A stretch of DNA of 64,000 nucleotides from Strigamia acuminata (Eukaryota > Arthropoda > Chilopoda > Geophilomorpha > Linotaeniidae). The notes below the pieces were generated by a model. That model searched no databases and was not told the origin of the DNA. It saw only the letters and a list, made by a program, of their open reading frames with translations. Numbering within the stretch: position 1 is the stretch's first letter; every line of letters starts with the position of its first letter. Location: positions 246,001-310,000 of the forward strand of contig CASHSZ010000029.1 in NCBI GenBank assembly GCA_949358305.1, in the 5' to 3' direction. The translations under genes and the position numbers were made by a program. Shown one piece after another: positions 29,301 through 44,000 of this stretch.

Positions 29301-29939
29301 TGGTTGGATGTTTCTAAAACTTACATTGGAGCCTTCTACTAAGGTTTAAACACTATTTCTGAACATTCAGAGACATTGGTCTTGTGGTGTTAGTGCTAAG
29401 TCAACTGTGATGAGATCAAAAGTCTATTCTCCCAAATCATCGGTTGAATGTTTCTAAAACTTACATTGGAGCCTTCTACTAAGGTTTAAACACTATTTCT
29501 GAACATTCAGAGACATTGGTCTTGTGGTGTTTGTGCTAAGTCAACTGCGATGTGAAATAAGCTCAAAATTTTTTTTTCAAAATTTATTGCTTGGGTGTTG
29601 CTAAAACTTACATTGAAGGCTTCTACTAAGGTTTAAACACTATTTCTGAACATTCAGAGACATTGGTCTTGTGGTGTTTGTGCTAAGTCAACTGCGATGT
29701 GAAATGAGCTCAAAATTTTTTTTTCAAAATTTAATGCTTGGGTGTTGCTAAAACTTATATTGAAGGCTTCTACTAAGGTTTAAACACTATTTCTGAACAT
29801 TCAGAGACATTGGACTTGTGGTGTTTGTGCTAAGTCAACTGTGATGAGATCAAAAGTCTATTCTCCCAAATCATCGGTTGGATGTTTCTAAAACTTACAT
29901 TGGAGCCTTCTACTAAGGTTTAAACACTATTTCTGAACA

Positions 29940-31960
29940 TTCAGAGACATTGGTCTTATGGTGTTTGTGCTAAGTCAACTGTGATGAGATCAAAAGTCTA
30001 TTCTCCCAAATCAACGGTTGGATGTTTCTAAAACTTACATTAGAGCCTTCTACTAAGGTTTAAACACTATTTCTAAACATTCAGAGACATTGGTCTTGTG
30101 GTGTTTGTGCTAAGTCAACTGTGATGAGATCAAAAGTCTATTCTCCCAAATCATTGGTTGGATGTTTCTAAAACTTACATTGGAGCCTTCTACTAAGGTT
30201 TAAACACTATTTCTGAACATTCAGAGACATTGGTCTTGTGGTGTTTGTGCTAAGTCAACTGTGATGAGATCAAAAGTCTATTCTCCCAAATCATCGGTTG
30301 GATGTTTCTAAAACTTACATTGGAGCCTTCTACTAAGGTTTAAACACAATTTCTGAACATTTAGAGACATTGGTCTTGTGGTGTTTGTGCTAAGTCAACT
30401 GCGATGTGAAATAAGCTCAAAATTTTTTTTTCAAAATTTATTGCTTGGGTGTTGCTAAAACTTACATTGAAGGCTTCTACTAAGGTTTAAACACTATTTC
30501 TAAACATTCAGAGACATTGGTCTTGTGGTGTTTGTGCTAAGTCAACTGTGATGAGATCAAAAGTCTATTCTCCCAAATCATCGGTTGGATGTTTCTAAAA
30601 CTTACATTGGAGCCTTCTACTAAGGTTTAAACACTATTTCTGAACATTTAGAGACATTGGTCTTGTGGTGTTTGTGCTAAGTCAACTGTGATGAGATCAA
30701 AAGTCTATTCTCCCAAATCATCGGTTGAATGTTTCTAAAACTTATATTGGAGCCTTCTACTAAGGTTTAAACACTATTTCTGAACATTCAGAGACATTGG
30801 TCTTGTGGTGTTTGTGCTAAGTCAACTGTGATGAGATCAAAAGTCTATTCTCCCAAATCATCGGTTGGATGTTTCTAAAACTTACATTGGAGCCTTCTAC
30901 TAAGGTTTAAACACTATTTCTGAACATTCAGAGACATTGGTCTTATGGTGTTTGTGCTAAGTCAACTGTGATGAGATCAAAAGTCTATTCTCCCAAATCA
31001 ACGGTTGGATGTTTCTAAAACTTACATTAGAGCCTTCTACTAAGGTTTAAACACTATTTCTGAACATTCAGAGACATTGGTCTTGTGGTGTTTGTGCTAA
31101 GTCAACTGTGATGAGATCAAAAGTCTATTCTCCCAAATCATTGGTTGGATGTTTCTAAAACTTACATTGGAGCCTTCTACTAAGGTTTAAACACTATTTC
31201 TGAACATTCAGAGACATTGGTCTTGTGGTGTTTGTGCTAAGTCAACTGTGATGAGATCAAAAGTCTATTCTCCCAAATCATCGGTTGGATGTTTCTAAAA
31301 CTTACATTGGAGCCTTCTACTAAGGTTTAAACACAATTTCTGAACATTTAGAGACATTGGTCTTGTGGTGTTTGTGCTAAGTCAACTGCGATGTGAAATA
31401 AGCTCAAAATTTTTTTTTCAAAATTTATTGCTTGGGTGTTGCTAAAACTTACATTGAAGGCTTCTACTAAGGTTTAAACACTATTTCTAAACATTCAGAG
31501 ACATTGGTCTTGTGGTGTTTGTGCTAAGTCAACTGTGATGAGATCAAAAGTCTATTCTCCCAAATCATCGGTTGGATGTTTCTAAAACTTACATTGGAGC
31601 CTTCTACTAAGGTTTAAACACTATTTCTGAACATTTAGAGACATTGGTCTTGTGGTGTTTGTGCTAAGTCAACTGTGATGAGATCAAAAGTCTATTCTCC
31701 CAAATCATCGGTTGAATGTTTCTAAAACTTACATTGGAGCCTTCTACTAAGGTTTAAACACTATTTCTGAACATTCAGAGACATTGGTCTTGTGGTGTTT
31801 GTGCTAAGTCAACTGTGATGAGATCAAAAGTCTATTCTCCCAAATCATCGGTTGGATGTTTCTAAAACTTACATTGGAGCCTTCTACTAAGGTTTAAACA
31901 CTATTTCTGAACATTTAGAGACATTGGTCTTGTGGTGTTTGTGCTAAGTCAACTGCGATG
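29940..31960. repeat. Satellite subregion with 987-bp (7-mer) higher-order period
   Basis: Three independent variants recur at 987 bp: the acacaat change at 30344 and 31331, caacggttgg near 30013 and 31000, and ttggtcttat at 29950 and 30937. The length equals 6 x 140 + 147. Confidence 0.7.
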
Positions 31961-33499
31961 TGAAATAAACTCAAAATTTTTTTTTCAAAATTTATTGCTT
32001 GGGTGTTGCTAAAACTTACATTGAAGGCTTCTACTAAGGTTTAAACACTATTTCTAAACATTCAGAGACATTGGTCTTGTGGTGTTTGTGCTAAGTCAAC
32101 TGTGATGAGATCAAAAGTCTATTCTCCCAAATCATCGGTTGGATGTTTCTAAAACTTACATTGGAGCCTTCTACTAAGGTTTAAACACTATTTCTAAACA
32201 TTTAGAGACATTGGTCTTGTGGTGTTTGTGCTAAGTCAACTGTGATGAGATCAAAAGTCTATTCTCTCAAATCATCGGTTGAATGTTTCTAAAACTTACA
32301 TTGGAGCCTTCTACTAAGGTTTAAACACTATTTCTGAACATTCAGAGACATTGGTCTTGTGGTGTTTGTGCTAAGTCAACTGTGATGAGATCAAAAGTCT
32401 ATTCTCCCAAATCATCGGTTGGATGTTTCTAAAACTTACATTGGAGCCTTCTACTAAGGTTTAAACACTATTTCTGAACATTTAGAGACATTGGTCTTGT
32501 GGTGTTTGTGCTAAGTCAACTGCGATGTGAAATAAGCTCAAAATTTTTTTTTCAAAATTTATTGCTTGGGTGTTGCTAAAACTTACATTGAAGGCTTCTA
32601 CTAAGGTTTAAACACTATTTCTGAACATTCAGAGACATTGGTCTTGTGGTGTTTGTGCTAAGTCAACTGCGATGTGAAATGAGCTCAAAATTTTTTTTTC
32701 AAAATTTAATGCTTGGGTGTTGCTAAAACTTATATTGAAGGCTTCTACTAAGGTTTAAACACTATTTCTGAACATTCAGAGACATTGGACTTGTGGTGTT
32801 TGTGCTAAGTCAACTGTGATGAGATCAAAAGTCTATTCTCCCAAATCATCGGTTGGATGTTTCTAAAACTTACATTGGAGCCTTCTACTAAGGTTTAAAC
32901 ACTATTTCTGAACATTCAGAGACATTGGTCTTATGGTGTTTGTGCTAAGTCAACTGTGATGAGATCAAAAGTCTATTCTCCCAAATCATCGGTTGGATGT
33001 TTCTAAAACTGACATTGGAGCCTTCTACTAAGGTTTAAACACTATTTCTGAACATTCAGAGACATTGGTCTTGTGGTGTTTGTGCTAAGTCAACTGTGAT
33101 GAGATCAAAAGTCTATTCTCCCAAATCATTGGTTGGATGTTTCTAAAACTTACATTGGAGCCTTCTACTAAGGTTTAAACACTATTTCTGAACATTCAGA
33201 GACATTGGTCTTGTGGTGTTTGTGCTAAGTCAACTGTGATGAGATCAAAAGTCTATTCTCCCAAATCATCGGTTGGATGTTTCTAAAACTTACATTGGAG
33301 CCTTCTACTAAGGTTTAAACACTATTTCTGAACATTCAGAGACATTGGTCTTGTGGTGTTTGTGCTAAGTCAACTGTGATGAGATCAAAAGTCTATTCTC
33401 CCAAATCATTGGTTGGATGTTTCTAAAACTTACATTGGAGCCTTCTACTAAGGTTTAAACACTATTTCTGAACATTCAGAGACATTGGTCTTGTGGTGT

Positions 33500-36400
33500 T
33501 TGTGCTAAGTCAACTGTGATGAGATCAAAAGTCTATTCTCCCAAATCATCGGTTGAATGTTTCTAAAACTTAGATTGGAGCCTTCTACTAAGGTTTAAAC
33601 ACTATTTCTGAACATTCAGAGACATTGGTCTTGTGGTGTTTGTGCTAAGTCAACTGCGATGTGAAATAAGCTCAAAATTTTTTTTTCAAAATTTATTGCT
33701 TGGGTGTTGCTAAAACTTACATTGAAGGCTTCTACTAAGGTTTAAACACTATTTCTAAACATTCAGAGACATTGGTCTTGTGGTGTTTGTGCTAAGTCAA
33801 CTGTGATGAGATCAAAAGTCTATTCTCCCAAATCATTGGTTGGATGTTTCTAAAACTTACATTGGAGCCTTCTACTAAGGTTTAAACACTATTTCTGAAC
33901 ATTCAGAGACATTGGTCTTGTGGTGTTTGTGCTAAGTCAACTGCGATGTGAAATGAGCTCAAAATTTTTTTTTCAAAATTTAATGCTTGGGTGTTGCTAA
34001 AACTTATATTGAAGGCTTCTACTAAGGTTTAAACACTATTTCTGAACATTCAGAGACATTGGACTTGTGGTGTTTGTGCTAAGTCAACTGTGATGAGATC
34101 AAAAGTCTATTCTCCCAAATCATTGGTTGGATGTTTCTAAAACTTACATTGGAGCCTTCTACTAAGGTTTAAACACTATTTCTGAACATTCAGAGACATT
34201 GGTCTTGTGGTGTTTGTGCTAAGTCAACTGTGATGAGATCAAAAGTCTATTCTCCCAAATCATTGGTTGGATGTTTCTAAAACTTACATTGGAGCCTTCT
34301 ACTAAGGTTTAAACACTATTTCTGAACATTCAGAGACATTGGTCTTGTGGTGTTTGTGCTAAGTCAACTGTGATGAGATCAAAAGTCTATTCTCCCAAAT
34401 CATCGGTTGGATGTTTCTAAAACTTACATTGGAGCCTTCTACTAAGGTTTAAACACTATTTCTGAACATTCAGAGACATTGGTCTTGTGGTGTTTGTGCT
34501 AAGTCAACTGTGATGAGATCAAAAGTCTATTCTCCCAAATCATCGGTTGAATGTTTCTAAAACTTAGATTGGAGCCTTCTACTAAGGTTTAAACACTATT
34601 TCTGAACATTCAGAGACATTGGTCTTGTGGTGTTTGTGCTAAGTCAACTGCGATGTGAAATAAGCTCAAAATTTTTTTTTCAAAATTTATTGCTTGGGTG
34701 TTGCTAAAACTTACATTGAAGGCTTCTACTAAGGTTTAAACACTATTTCTAAACATTCAGAGACATTGGTCTTGTGGTGTTTGTGCTAAGTCAACTGTGA
34801 TGAGATCAAAAGTCTATTCTCCCAAATCATCGGTTGGATGTTTCTAAAACTTACATTGGAGCCTTCTACTAAGGTTTAAACACTATTTCTGAACATTCAG
34901 AGACATTGGACTTGTGGTGTTTGTGCTAAGTCAACTGCGATGTGAAATAAGCTCAAAATTTTTTTTTCAAAATTTATTGCTTGGGTGTTGCTAAAACTTA
35001 TATTGAAGGCTTCTACTAAGGTTTAAACACTATTTCTGAACATTCAGAGACATTGGTCTTGTGGTGTTTGTGCTAAGTCAACTGCGATGTGAAATGAGCT
35101 CAAAATTTTTTTTTCAAAATTTAATGCTTGGGTGTTGCTAAAACTTACATTGAAGGCTTCTACTAAGGTTTAAACACTATTTCTGAACATTCAGAGACAT
35201 TGGTCTTGTGGTGTTTGTGCTAAGTCAACTGTGATGAGATCAAAAGTCTATTCTCCCAAATCATTGGTTGGATGTTTCTAAAACTTACATTGGAGCCTTC
35301 TACTAAGGTTTAAACACTATTTCTGAACATTCAGAGACATTGGTCTTGTGGTGTTTGTGCTAAGTCAACTGTGATGAGATCAAAAGTCTATTCTCCCAAA
35401 TCATCGGTTGGATGTTTCTAAAACTTACATTGGAGCCTTCTACTAAGGTTTAAACACTATTTCTGAACATTCAGAGACATTGGTCTTGTGGTGTTTGTGC
35501 TAAGTCAACTGTGATGAGATCAAAAGTCTATTCTCCCAAATCATTGGTTGGATGTTTCTAAAACTTACATTGGAGCCTTCTACTAAGGTTTAAACACTAT
35601 TTCTGAACATTCAGAGACATTGGTCTTGTGGTGTTTGTGCTAAGTCAACTGTGATGAGATCAAAAGTCTATTCTCCCAAATCATCGGTTGAATGTTTCTA
35701 AAACTTAGATTGGAGCCTTCTACTAAGGTTTAAACACTATTTCTGAACATTCAGAGACATTGGTCTTGTGGTGTTTGTGCTAAGTCAACTGCGATGTGAA
35801 ATAAGCTCAAAATTTTTTTTTCAAAATTTATTGCTTGGGTGTTGCTAAAACTTACATTGAAGGCTTCTACTAAGGTTTAAACACTATTTCTAAACATTCA
35901 GAGACATTGGTCTTGTGGTGTTTGTGCTAAGTCAACTGTGATGAGATCAAAAGTCTATTCTCCCAAATCATCGGTTGGATGTTTCTAAAACTTACATTGG
36001 AGCCTTCTACTAAGGTTTAAACACTATTTCTGAACATTCAGAGACATTGGTCTTGTGGTGTTTGTGCTAAGTCAACTGTGATGAGATCAAAAGTCTATTC
36101 TCCCAAATCATTGGTTGGATGTTTCTAAAACTTACATTGGAGCCTTCTACTAAGGTTTAAACACTATTTCTGAACATTCAGAGACATTGGTCTTGTGGTG
36201 TTTGTGCTAAGTCAACTGTGATGAGATCAAAAGTCTATTCTCCCAAATCATCGGTTGGATGTTTCTAAAACTTACATTGGAGCCTTCTACTAAGGTTTAA
36301 ACACTATTTCTGAACATTCAGAGACATTGGTCTTGTGGTGTTTGTGCTAAGTCAACTGTGATGAGATCAAAAGTCTATTCTCCCAAATCATCGGTTGAAT

Positions 36401-36500
36401 GTTTCTAAAACTTAGATTGGAGCCTTCTACTAAGGTTTAAACACTATTTCTGAACATTCAGAGACATTGGTCTTGTGGTGTTTGTGCTAAGTCAACTGCG
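33500..36500. repeat. Satellite subregion with related 994/1141/707-bp units
   Basis: The aaacttagattgg variant occurs at about 33571, 34565, 35706 and 36413. The gaps equal 7, 8 and 5 monomers, so copies of one unit differ by gain or loss of whole monomers. Confidence 0.6.
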
Positions 36501-39500
36501 ATGTGAAATAAGCTCAAAATTTTTTTTTCAAAATTTATTGCTTGGGTGTTGCTAAAACTTACATTGAAGGCTTCTACTAAGGTTTAAACACTATTTCTAA
36601 ACATTCAGAGACATTGGTCTTGTGGTGTTTGTGCTAAGTCAACTGTGATGAGATCAAAAGTCTATTCTCCCAAATCATCGGTTGGATGTTTCTAAAACTT
36701 ACATTGGAGCCTTCTACTAAGGTTTAAACACTATTTCTGAACATTCAGAAACATTGGACTTGTGGTGTTTGTGCTAAGTCAACTGCGATGTGAAATAAGC
36801 TCAAAATTTTTTTCTTCAAAATTTATTGCTTGGGTGTTGCTAAAACTTATATTGAAGGCTTCTACTAAGGTTTAAACACTATTTCTGAACATTCAGAGAC
36901 ATTGGTCTTGTGGTGTTTGTGCTAAGTCAACTGCGATGTGAAATGAGCTCAAAATTTTTTTTTCAAAATTTAATGCTTGGGTGTTGCTAAAACTTACATT
37001 GAAGGCTTCTACTAAGGTTTAAACACTATTTCTGAACATTCAGAGACATTGGTCTTGTGGTGTTTGTGCTAAGTCAACTGTGATGAGATCAAAAGTCTAT
37101 TCTCCCAAATCATCGGTTGGATGTTTCTAAAACTTACATTGGAGCTTTCTACTAAGGTTTAAACACTATTTCTGAACATTCAGAGACATTGGTCTTATGG
37201 TGTTTGTGCTAAGTCAACTGTGATGAGATCAAAAGTCTATTCTCCCAAATCATCGGTTGGATGTTTCTAAAACTTACATTGGAGCCTTCTACTAAGGTTT
37301 AAACACTATTTCTGAACATTCAGAGACATTGGTCTTGTGGTGTTTGTGCTAAGTCAACTGTGATGAGATCAAAAGTCTATTCTCCCAAATCATTGGTTGG
37401 ATGTTTCTAAAACTTACATTGGAGCCTTCTACTAAGGTTTAAACACTATTTCTGAACATTCAGAGACATTGGTCTTGTGGTGTTTGTGCTAAGTCAACTG
37501 TGATGAGATCAAAAGTCTATTCTCCCAAATCATCGGTTGAATGTTTCTAAAACTTACATTGGAGCCTTCTACTAAGGTTTAAACACTATTTCTGAACATT
37601 CAGAGACATTGGTCTTGTGGTGTTTGTGCTAAGTCAACTGCGATGTGAAATAAGCTCAAAATTTTTTTTTCAAAATTTATTGCTTGGGTGTTGCTAAAAC
37701 TTACATTGAAGGCTTCTACTAAGGTTTAAACACTATTTCTGAACATTCAGAGACATTGGTCTTGTGGTGTTTGTGCTAAGTCAACTGCGATGTGAAATGA
37801 GCTCAAAATTTTTTTTTCAAAATTTAATGCTTGGGTGTTGCTAAAACTTATATTGAAGGCTTCTACTAAGGTTTAAACACTATTTCTGAACATTCAGAGA
37901 CATTGGACTTGTGGTGTTTGTGCTAAGTCAACTGTGATGAGATCAAAAGTCTATTCTCCCAAATCATCGGTTGGATGTTTCTAAAACTTACATTGGAGCC
38001 TTCTACTAAGGTTTAAACACTATTTCTGAACATTCAGAGACATTGGTCTTATGGTGTTTGTGCTAAGTCAACTGTGATGAGATCAAAAGTCTATTCTCCC
38101 AAATCAACGGTTGGATGTTTCTAAAACTTACATTGGAGCCTTCTACTAAGGTTTAAACACTATTTCTGAACATTCAGAGACATTGGTCTTGTAGTGTTTG
38201 TGCTAAGTCAACTGTGATGAGATCAAAAGTCTATTCTCCCAAATCATTGGTTGGATGTTTCTAAAACTTACATTGGAGCCTTCTACTAAGGTTTAAACAC
38301 TATTTCTGAACATTCAGAGACATTGGTCTTGTGGTGTTTGTGCTAAGTCAACTGTGATGAGATCAAAAGTCTATTCTCCCAAATCATCGGTTGGATGTTT
38401 CTAAAACTTACATTGGAGCCTTCTACTAAGGTTTAAACACTATTTCTGAACATTTAGAGACATTGGTCTTGTGGTGTTTGTGCTAAGTCAACTGCGATGT
38501 GAAATAAGCTCAAAATTTTTTTTTCAAAATTTATTGCTTGGGTGTTGCTAAAACTTACATTGAAGGCTTCTACTAAGGTTTAAACACTATTTCTAAACAT
38601 TCAGAGACATTGGTCTTGTGGTGTTTGTGCTAAGTCAACTGCGATGTGAAATGAGCTCAAAATTTTTTTTTCAAAATTTATTGCTTGGGTGTTGCTAAAA
38701 CTTACATTGAAGGCTTCTACTAAGGTTTAAACACTATTTCTAAACATTCAGAGACATTGGTCTTGTGGTGTTTGTGCTAAGTCAACTGCGATGTGAAATG
38801 AGCTCAAAATTTTTTTTTCAAAATTTATTGCTTGGGTGTTGCTAAAACTTACATTGAAGGCTTCTACTAAGGTTTAAACACTATTTCTAAACATTCAGAG
38901 ACATTGGTCTTGTGGTGTTTGTGCTAAGTCAACTGTGATGAGATCAAAAGTCTATTCTCCCAAATCATCGGTTGGATGTTTCTAAAACTTACATTGGAGC
39001 CTTCTACTAAGGTTTAAACACTATTTCTGAACATTTAGAGACATTGGTCTTGTGGTGTTTGTGCTAAGTCAACTGTGATGAGATCAAAAGTCTATTCTCC
39101 CAAATCATCGGTTGAATGTTTCTAAAACTTACATTGGAGCCTTCTACTAAGGTTTAAACACTATTTCTGAACATTCAGAGACATTGGTCTTGTGGTGTTT
39201 GTGCTAAGTCAACTGTGATGAGATCAAAAGTCTATTCTCCCAAATCATCGGTTGGATGTTTCTAAAACTTACATTGGAGCCTTCTACTAAGGTTTAAACA
39301 CTATTTCTGAACATTTAGAGACATTGGTCTTGTGGTGTTTGTGCTAAGTCAACTGCGATGTGAAATAAGCTCAAAATTTTTTTTTCAAAATTTATTGCTT
39401 GGGTGTTGCTAAAACTTACATTGAAGGCTTCTACTAAGGTTTAAACACTATTTCTAAACATTCAGAGACATTGGTCTTGTGGTGTTTGTGCTAAGTCAAC

Positions 39501-41099
39501 TGTGATGAGATCAAAAGTCTATTCTCCCAAATCATCGGTTGGATGTTTCTAAAACTTACATTGGAGCCTTCTACTAAGGTTTAAACACTATTTCTGAACA
39601 TTTAGAGACATTGGTCTTGTGGTGTTTGTGCTAAGTCAACTGTGATGAGATCAAAAGTCTATTCTCCCAAATCATCGGTTGAATGTTTCTAAAACTTACA
39701 TTGGAGCCTTCTACTAAGGTTTAAACACTATTTCTGAACATTCAGAGACATTGGTCTTGTGGTGTTTGTGCTAAGTCAACTGTGATGAGATCAAAAGTCT
39801 ATTCTCCCAAATCATCGGTTGGATGTTTCTAAAACTTACATTGGAGCTTTCTACTAAGGTTTAAACACTATTTCTGAACATTTAGAGACATTGGTCTTGT
39901 GGTGTTTGTGCTAAGTCAACTGCGATGTGAAATAAGCTCAAAATTTTTTTTTCAAAATTTATTGCTTGGGTGTTGCTAAAACTTACATTGAAGGCTTCTA
40001 CTAAGGTTTAAACACTATTTCTGAACATTCAGAGACATTGGTCTTGTGGTGTTTGTGCTAAGTCAACTGCGATGTGAAATGAGCTCAAAATTTTTTTTTC
40101 AAAATTTAATGCTTGGGTGTTGCTAAAACTTATATTGAAGGCTTCTACTAAGGTTTAAACACTATTTCTGAACATTCAGAGACATTGGACTTGTGGTGTT
40201 TGTGCTAAGTCAACTGTGATGAGATCAAAAGTCTATTCTCCCAAATCATCGGTTGGATGTTTCTAAAACTTACATTGGAGCCTTCTACTAAGGTTTAAAC
40301 ACTATTTCTGAACATTCAGAGACATTGGACTTGTGGTGTTTGTGCTAAGTCAACTGCGATGTGAAATAAGCTCAAAATTTTTTTTTCAAAATTTATTGCT
40401 TGGGTGTTGCTAAAACTTATATTGAAGGCTTCTACTAAGGTTTAAACACTATTTCTGAACATTCAGAGACATTGGTCTTGTGGTGTTTGTGCTAAGTCAA
40501 CTGCGATGTGAAATGAGCTCAAAATTTTTTTTTCAAAATTTAATGCTTGGGTGTTGCTAAAACTTATATTGAAGGCTTCTACTAAGGTTTAAACACTATT
40601 TCTGAACATTCAGAGACATTGGACTTGTGGTGTTTGTGCTAAGTCAACTGTGATGAGATCAAAAGTCTATTCTCCCAAATCATCGGTTGGATGTTTCTAA
40701 AACTTACATTGGAGCCTTCTACTAAAGTTTAAACACTATTTCTGAACATTCAGAGACATTGGTCTTATGGTGTTTGTGCTAAGTCAACTGTGATGAGATC
40801 AAAAGTCTATTCTCCCAAATCATTGGTTGGATGTTTCTAAAACTTACATTGGAGCCTTCTACTAAGGTTTAAACACTATTTCTGAACATTCAGAGACATT
40901 GGTCTTGTGGTGTTTGTGCTAAGTCAACTGTGATGAGATCAAAAGTCTATTCTCCCAAATCATTGGTTGGATGTTTCTAAAACTTACATTGGAGCCTTCT
41001 ACTAAGGTTTAAACACTATTTCTGAACATTCAGAGACATTGGTCTTGTGGTGTTTGTGCTAAGTCAACTGTGATGAGATCAAAAGTCTATTCTCCCAAA

Positions 41100-44000
41100 T
41101 CATCGGTTGGATGTTTCTAAAACTTACATTGGAGCCTTCTACTAAGGTTTAAACACTATTTCTGAACATTCAGAGACATTGGTCTTGTGGTGTTTGTGCT
41201 AAGTCAACTGTGATGAGATCAAAAGTCTATTCTCCCAAATCATTGGTTGGATGTTTCTAAAACTTACATTGGAGCCTTCTACTAAGGTTTAAACACTATT
41301 TCTGAACATTCAGAGACATTGGTCTTGTGGTGTTTGTGCTAAGTCAACTGTGATGAGATCAAAAGTCTATTCTCCCAAATCATCGGTTGAATGTTTCTAA
41401 AACTTACATTGGAGCCTTCTACTAAGGTTTAAACACTATTTCTGAACATTCAGAGACATTGGTCTTGTGGTGTTTGTGCTAAGTCAACTGTGATGAGATC
41501 AAAAGTCTATTCTCCCAAATCATTGGGTGGATGTTTCTAAAACTTACATTGGAGCCTTCTACTAAGGTTTAAACACTATTTCTGAACATTCAGAGACATT
41601 GGTCTTGTGGTGTTTGTGCTAAGTCAACTGTGATGAGATCAAAAGTCTATTCTCCCAAATCATCGGTTGAATGTTTCTAAAACTTACATTGGAGCCTTCT
41701 ACTAAGGTTTAAACACTATTTCTGAACATTCAGAGACATTGGTCTTGTGGTGTTTGTGCTAAGTCAACTGTGATGAGATCAAAAGTCTATTCTCCCAAAT
41801 CATCGGTTGGATGTTTCTAAAACTTACATTGGAGCCTTCTACTAAGGTTTAAACACTATTTCTGAACATTCAGAGACATTGGTCTTGTGGTGTTTGTGCT
41901 AAGTCAACTGCGATGTGAAATAAGCTCAAAATTTTTTTTTCAAAATTTATTGCTTGGGTGTTGCTAAAACTTACATTGAAGGCTTCTACTAAGGTTTAAA
42001 CACTATTTCTAAACATTCAGAGACATTGGTCTTGTGGTGTTTGTGCTAAGTCAACTGTGATGAGATCAAAAGTCTATTCTCCCAAATCATCGGTTGGATG
42101 TTTCTAAAACTTACATTGGAGCCTTCTACTAAGGTTTAAACACTATTTCTGAACATTCAGAGACATTGGTCTTGTGGTGTTTGTGCTAAGTCAACTGTGA
42201 TGAGATCAAAAGTCTATTCTTCCAAATCATTGGTTGGATGTTTCTAAAACTTACATTGAAGGCTTCTACTAAGGTTTAAACACTATTTCTGAACATTCAG
42301 AGACATTGGTCTTGTGGTGTTTGTGCTAAGTCAACTGCGATGTGAAATGAGCTCAAAATTTTTTTTTCAAAATTTAATGCTTGGGTGTTGCTAAAACTTA
42401 TATTGAAGGCTTCTACTAAGGTTTAAACACTATTTCTGAACATACAGAGACATTGGACTTGTGGTGTTTGTGCTAAGTAACTGTGATGAGATCAAAAGTC
42501 TATTCTCCCAAATCATTGCTTGGATGTTGCTAAAACTTACATTGAAGGCTTCTACTAAGGTTTAAACACTATTTCTGAACATTCAGAGACATTGGTCTTG
42601 TGGTGTTTGTGCTAAGTCAACTGTGATGAGATCAAAAGTCTATTCTTCCAAATCATTGGTTGGATGTTTCTAAAACTTACATTGAAGGCTTCTACTAAGG
42701 TTTAAACACTATTTCTGAACATTCAGAGACATTGGTCTTGTGGTGTTTGTGCTAAGTCAACTGCGATGTGAAATGAGCTCAAAATTTTTTTCTTCAAAAT
42801 TTAATGCTTGGGTGTTGCTAAAACTTATATTGAAGGCTTCTACTAAGGTTTAAACACTATTTCTGAACATACAGAGACATTGGACTTGTGGTGTTTGTGC
42901 TAAGTAACTGTGATGAGATCAAAAGTCTATTCTCCCAAATCATCGGTTGGATGTTTCTAAAACTTACATTGGAGCCTTCTACTAAGGTTTAAACACTATT
43001 TCTGAACATTCAGAGACATTGGTCTTGTGGTGTTTGTGCTAAGTCAACTGCGATGTGAAATGAGCTCAAAATTTTTTTTTCAAAATTTATTGCTTGGGTG
43101 TTTTTAAAACTTATATTGAAGGCTTCTACTAAGGTTTAAACACTATTTCTGAACATTCAGAGACATTGGACTTGTGATGTTTGTGCTAAGTCAACTGTGA
43201 TGAGATCAAAAGTCTATTCTCCCAAATCATCAGTTGGATGTTTCTAAAACTTACATTGGAGCCTTCTACTAAGGTTTAAACACTATTTCTGAACATTCAG
43301 AGACATTGGTCTTGTGGTGTTTGTGCTAAGTCAACTGTGATGAGATCAAAAGTCTATTCTCCCAAATCATTGGTTGGATGTTTCTAAAACTTACATTGGA
43401 GCCTTCTACTAAGGTTTAAACACTATTTCTGAACATTCAGAGACATTGGTCTTGTGGTGTTTGTGCTAAGTCAACTGTGATGAGATCAAAAGTCTATTCT
43501 CCCAAATCATCGGTTGGATGTTTCTAAAACTTACATTGGAGCCTTCTACTAAGGTTTAAACACTATTTCTGAACATTCAGAGACATTGGTCTTGTGGTGT
43601 TTGTGCTAAGTCAACTGCGATGTGAAATAAGCTCAAAATTTTTTTTTCAAAGTTTATTGCTTGGGTGTTGCTAAAACTTACATTGAAGGCTTCTACTAAG
43701 GTTTAAACACTATTTCTAAACATTCAGAGACATTGGTCTTGTGGTGTTTGTGCTAAGTCAACTGTGATGAGATCAAAAGTCTATTCTCCCAAATCATCGG
43801 TTGGATGTTTCTAAAACTTACATTGGAGCCTTCTACTAAGGTTTAAACACTATTTCTGAACATTCAGAGACATTGGACTTGTGGTGTTTGTGCTAAGTCA
43901 ACTGCGATGTGAAATGAGCTCAAAATTTTTTTTTCAAAATTTATTGCTTGGGTGTTGCTAAAACTTATATTGAAGGCTTCTACTAAGGTTTAAACACTAT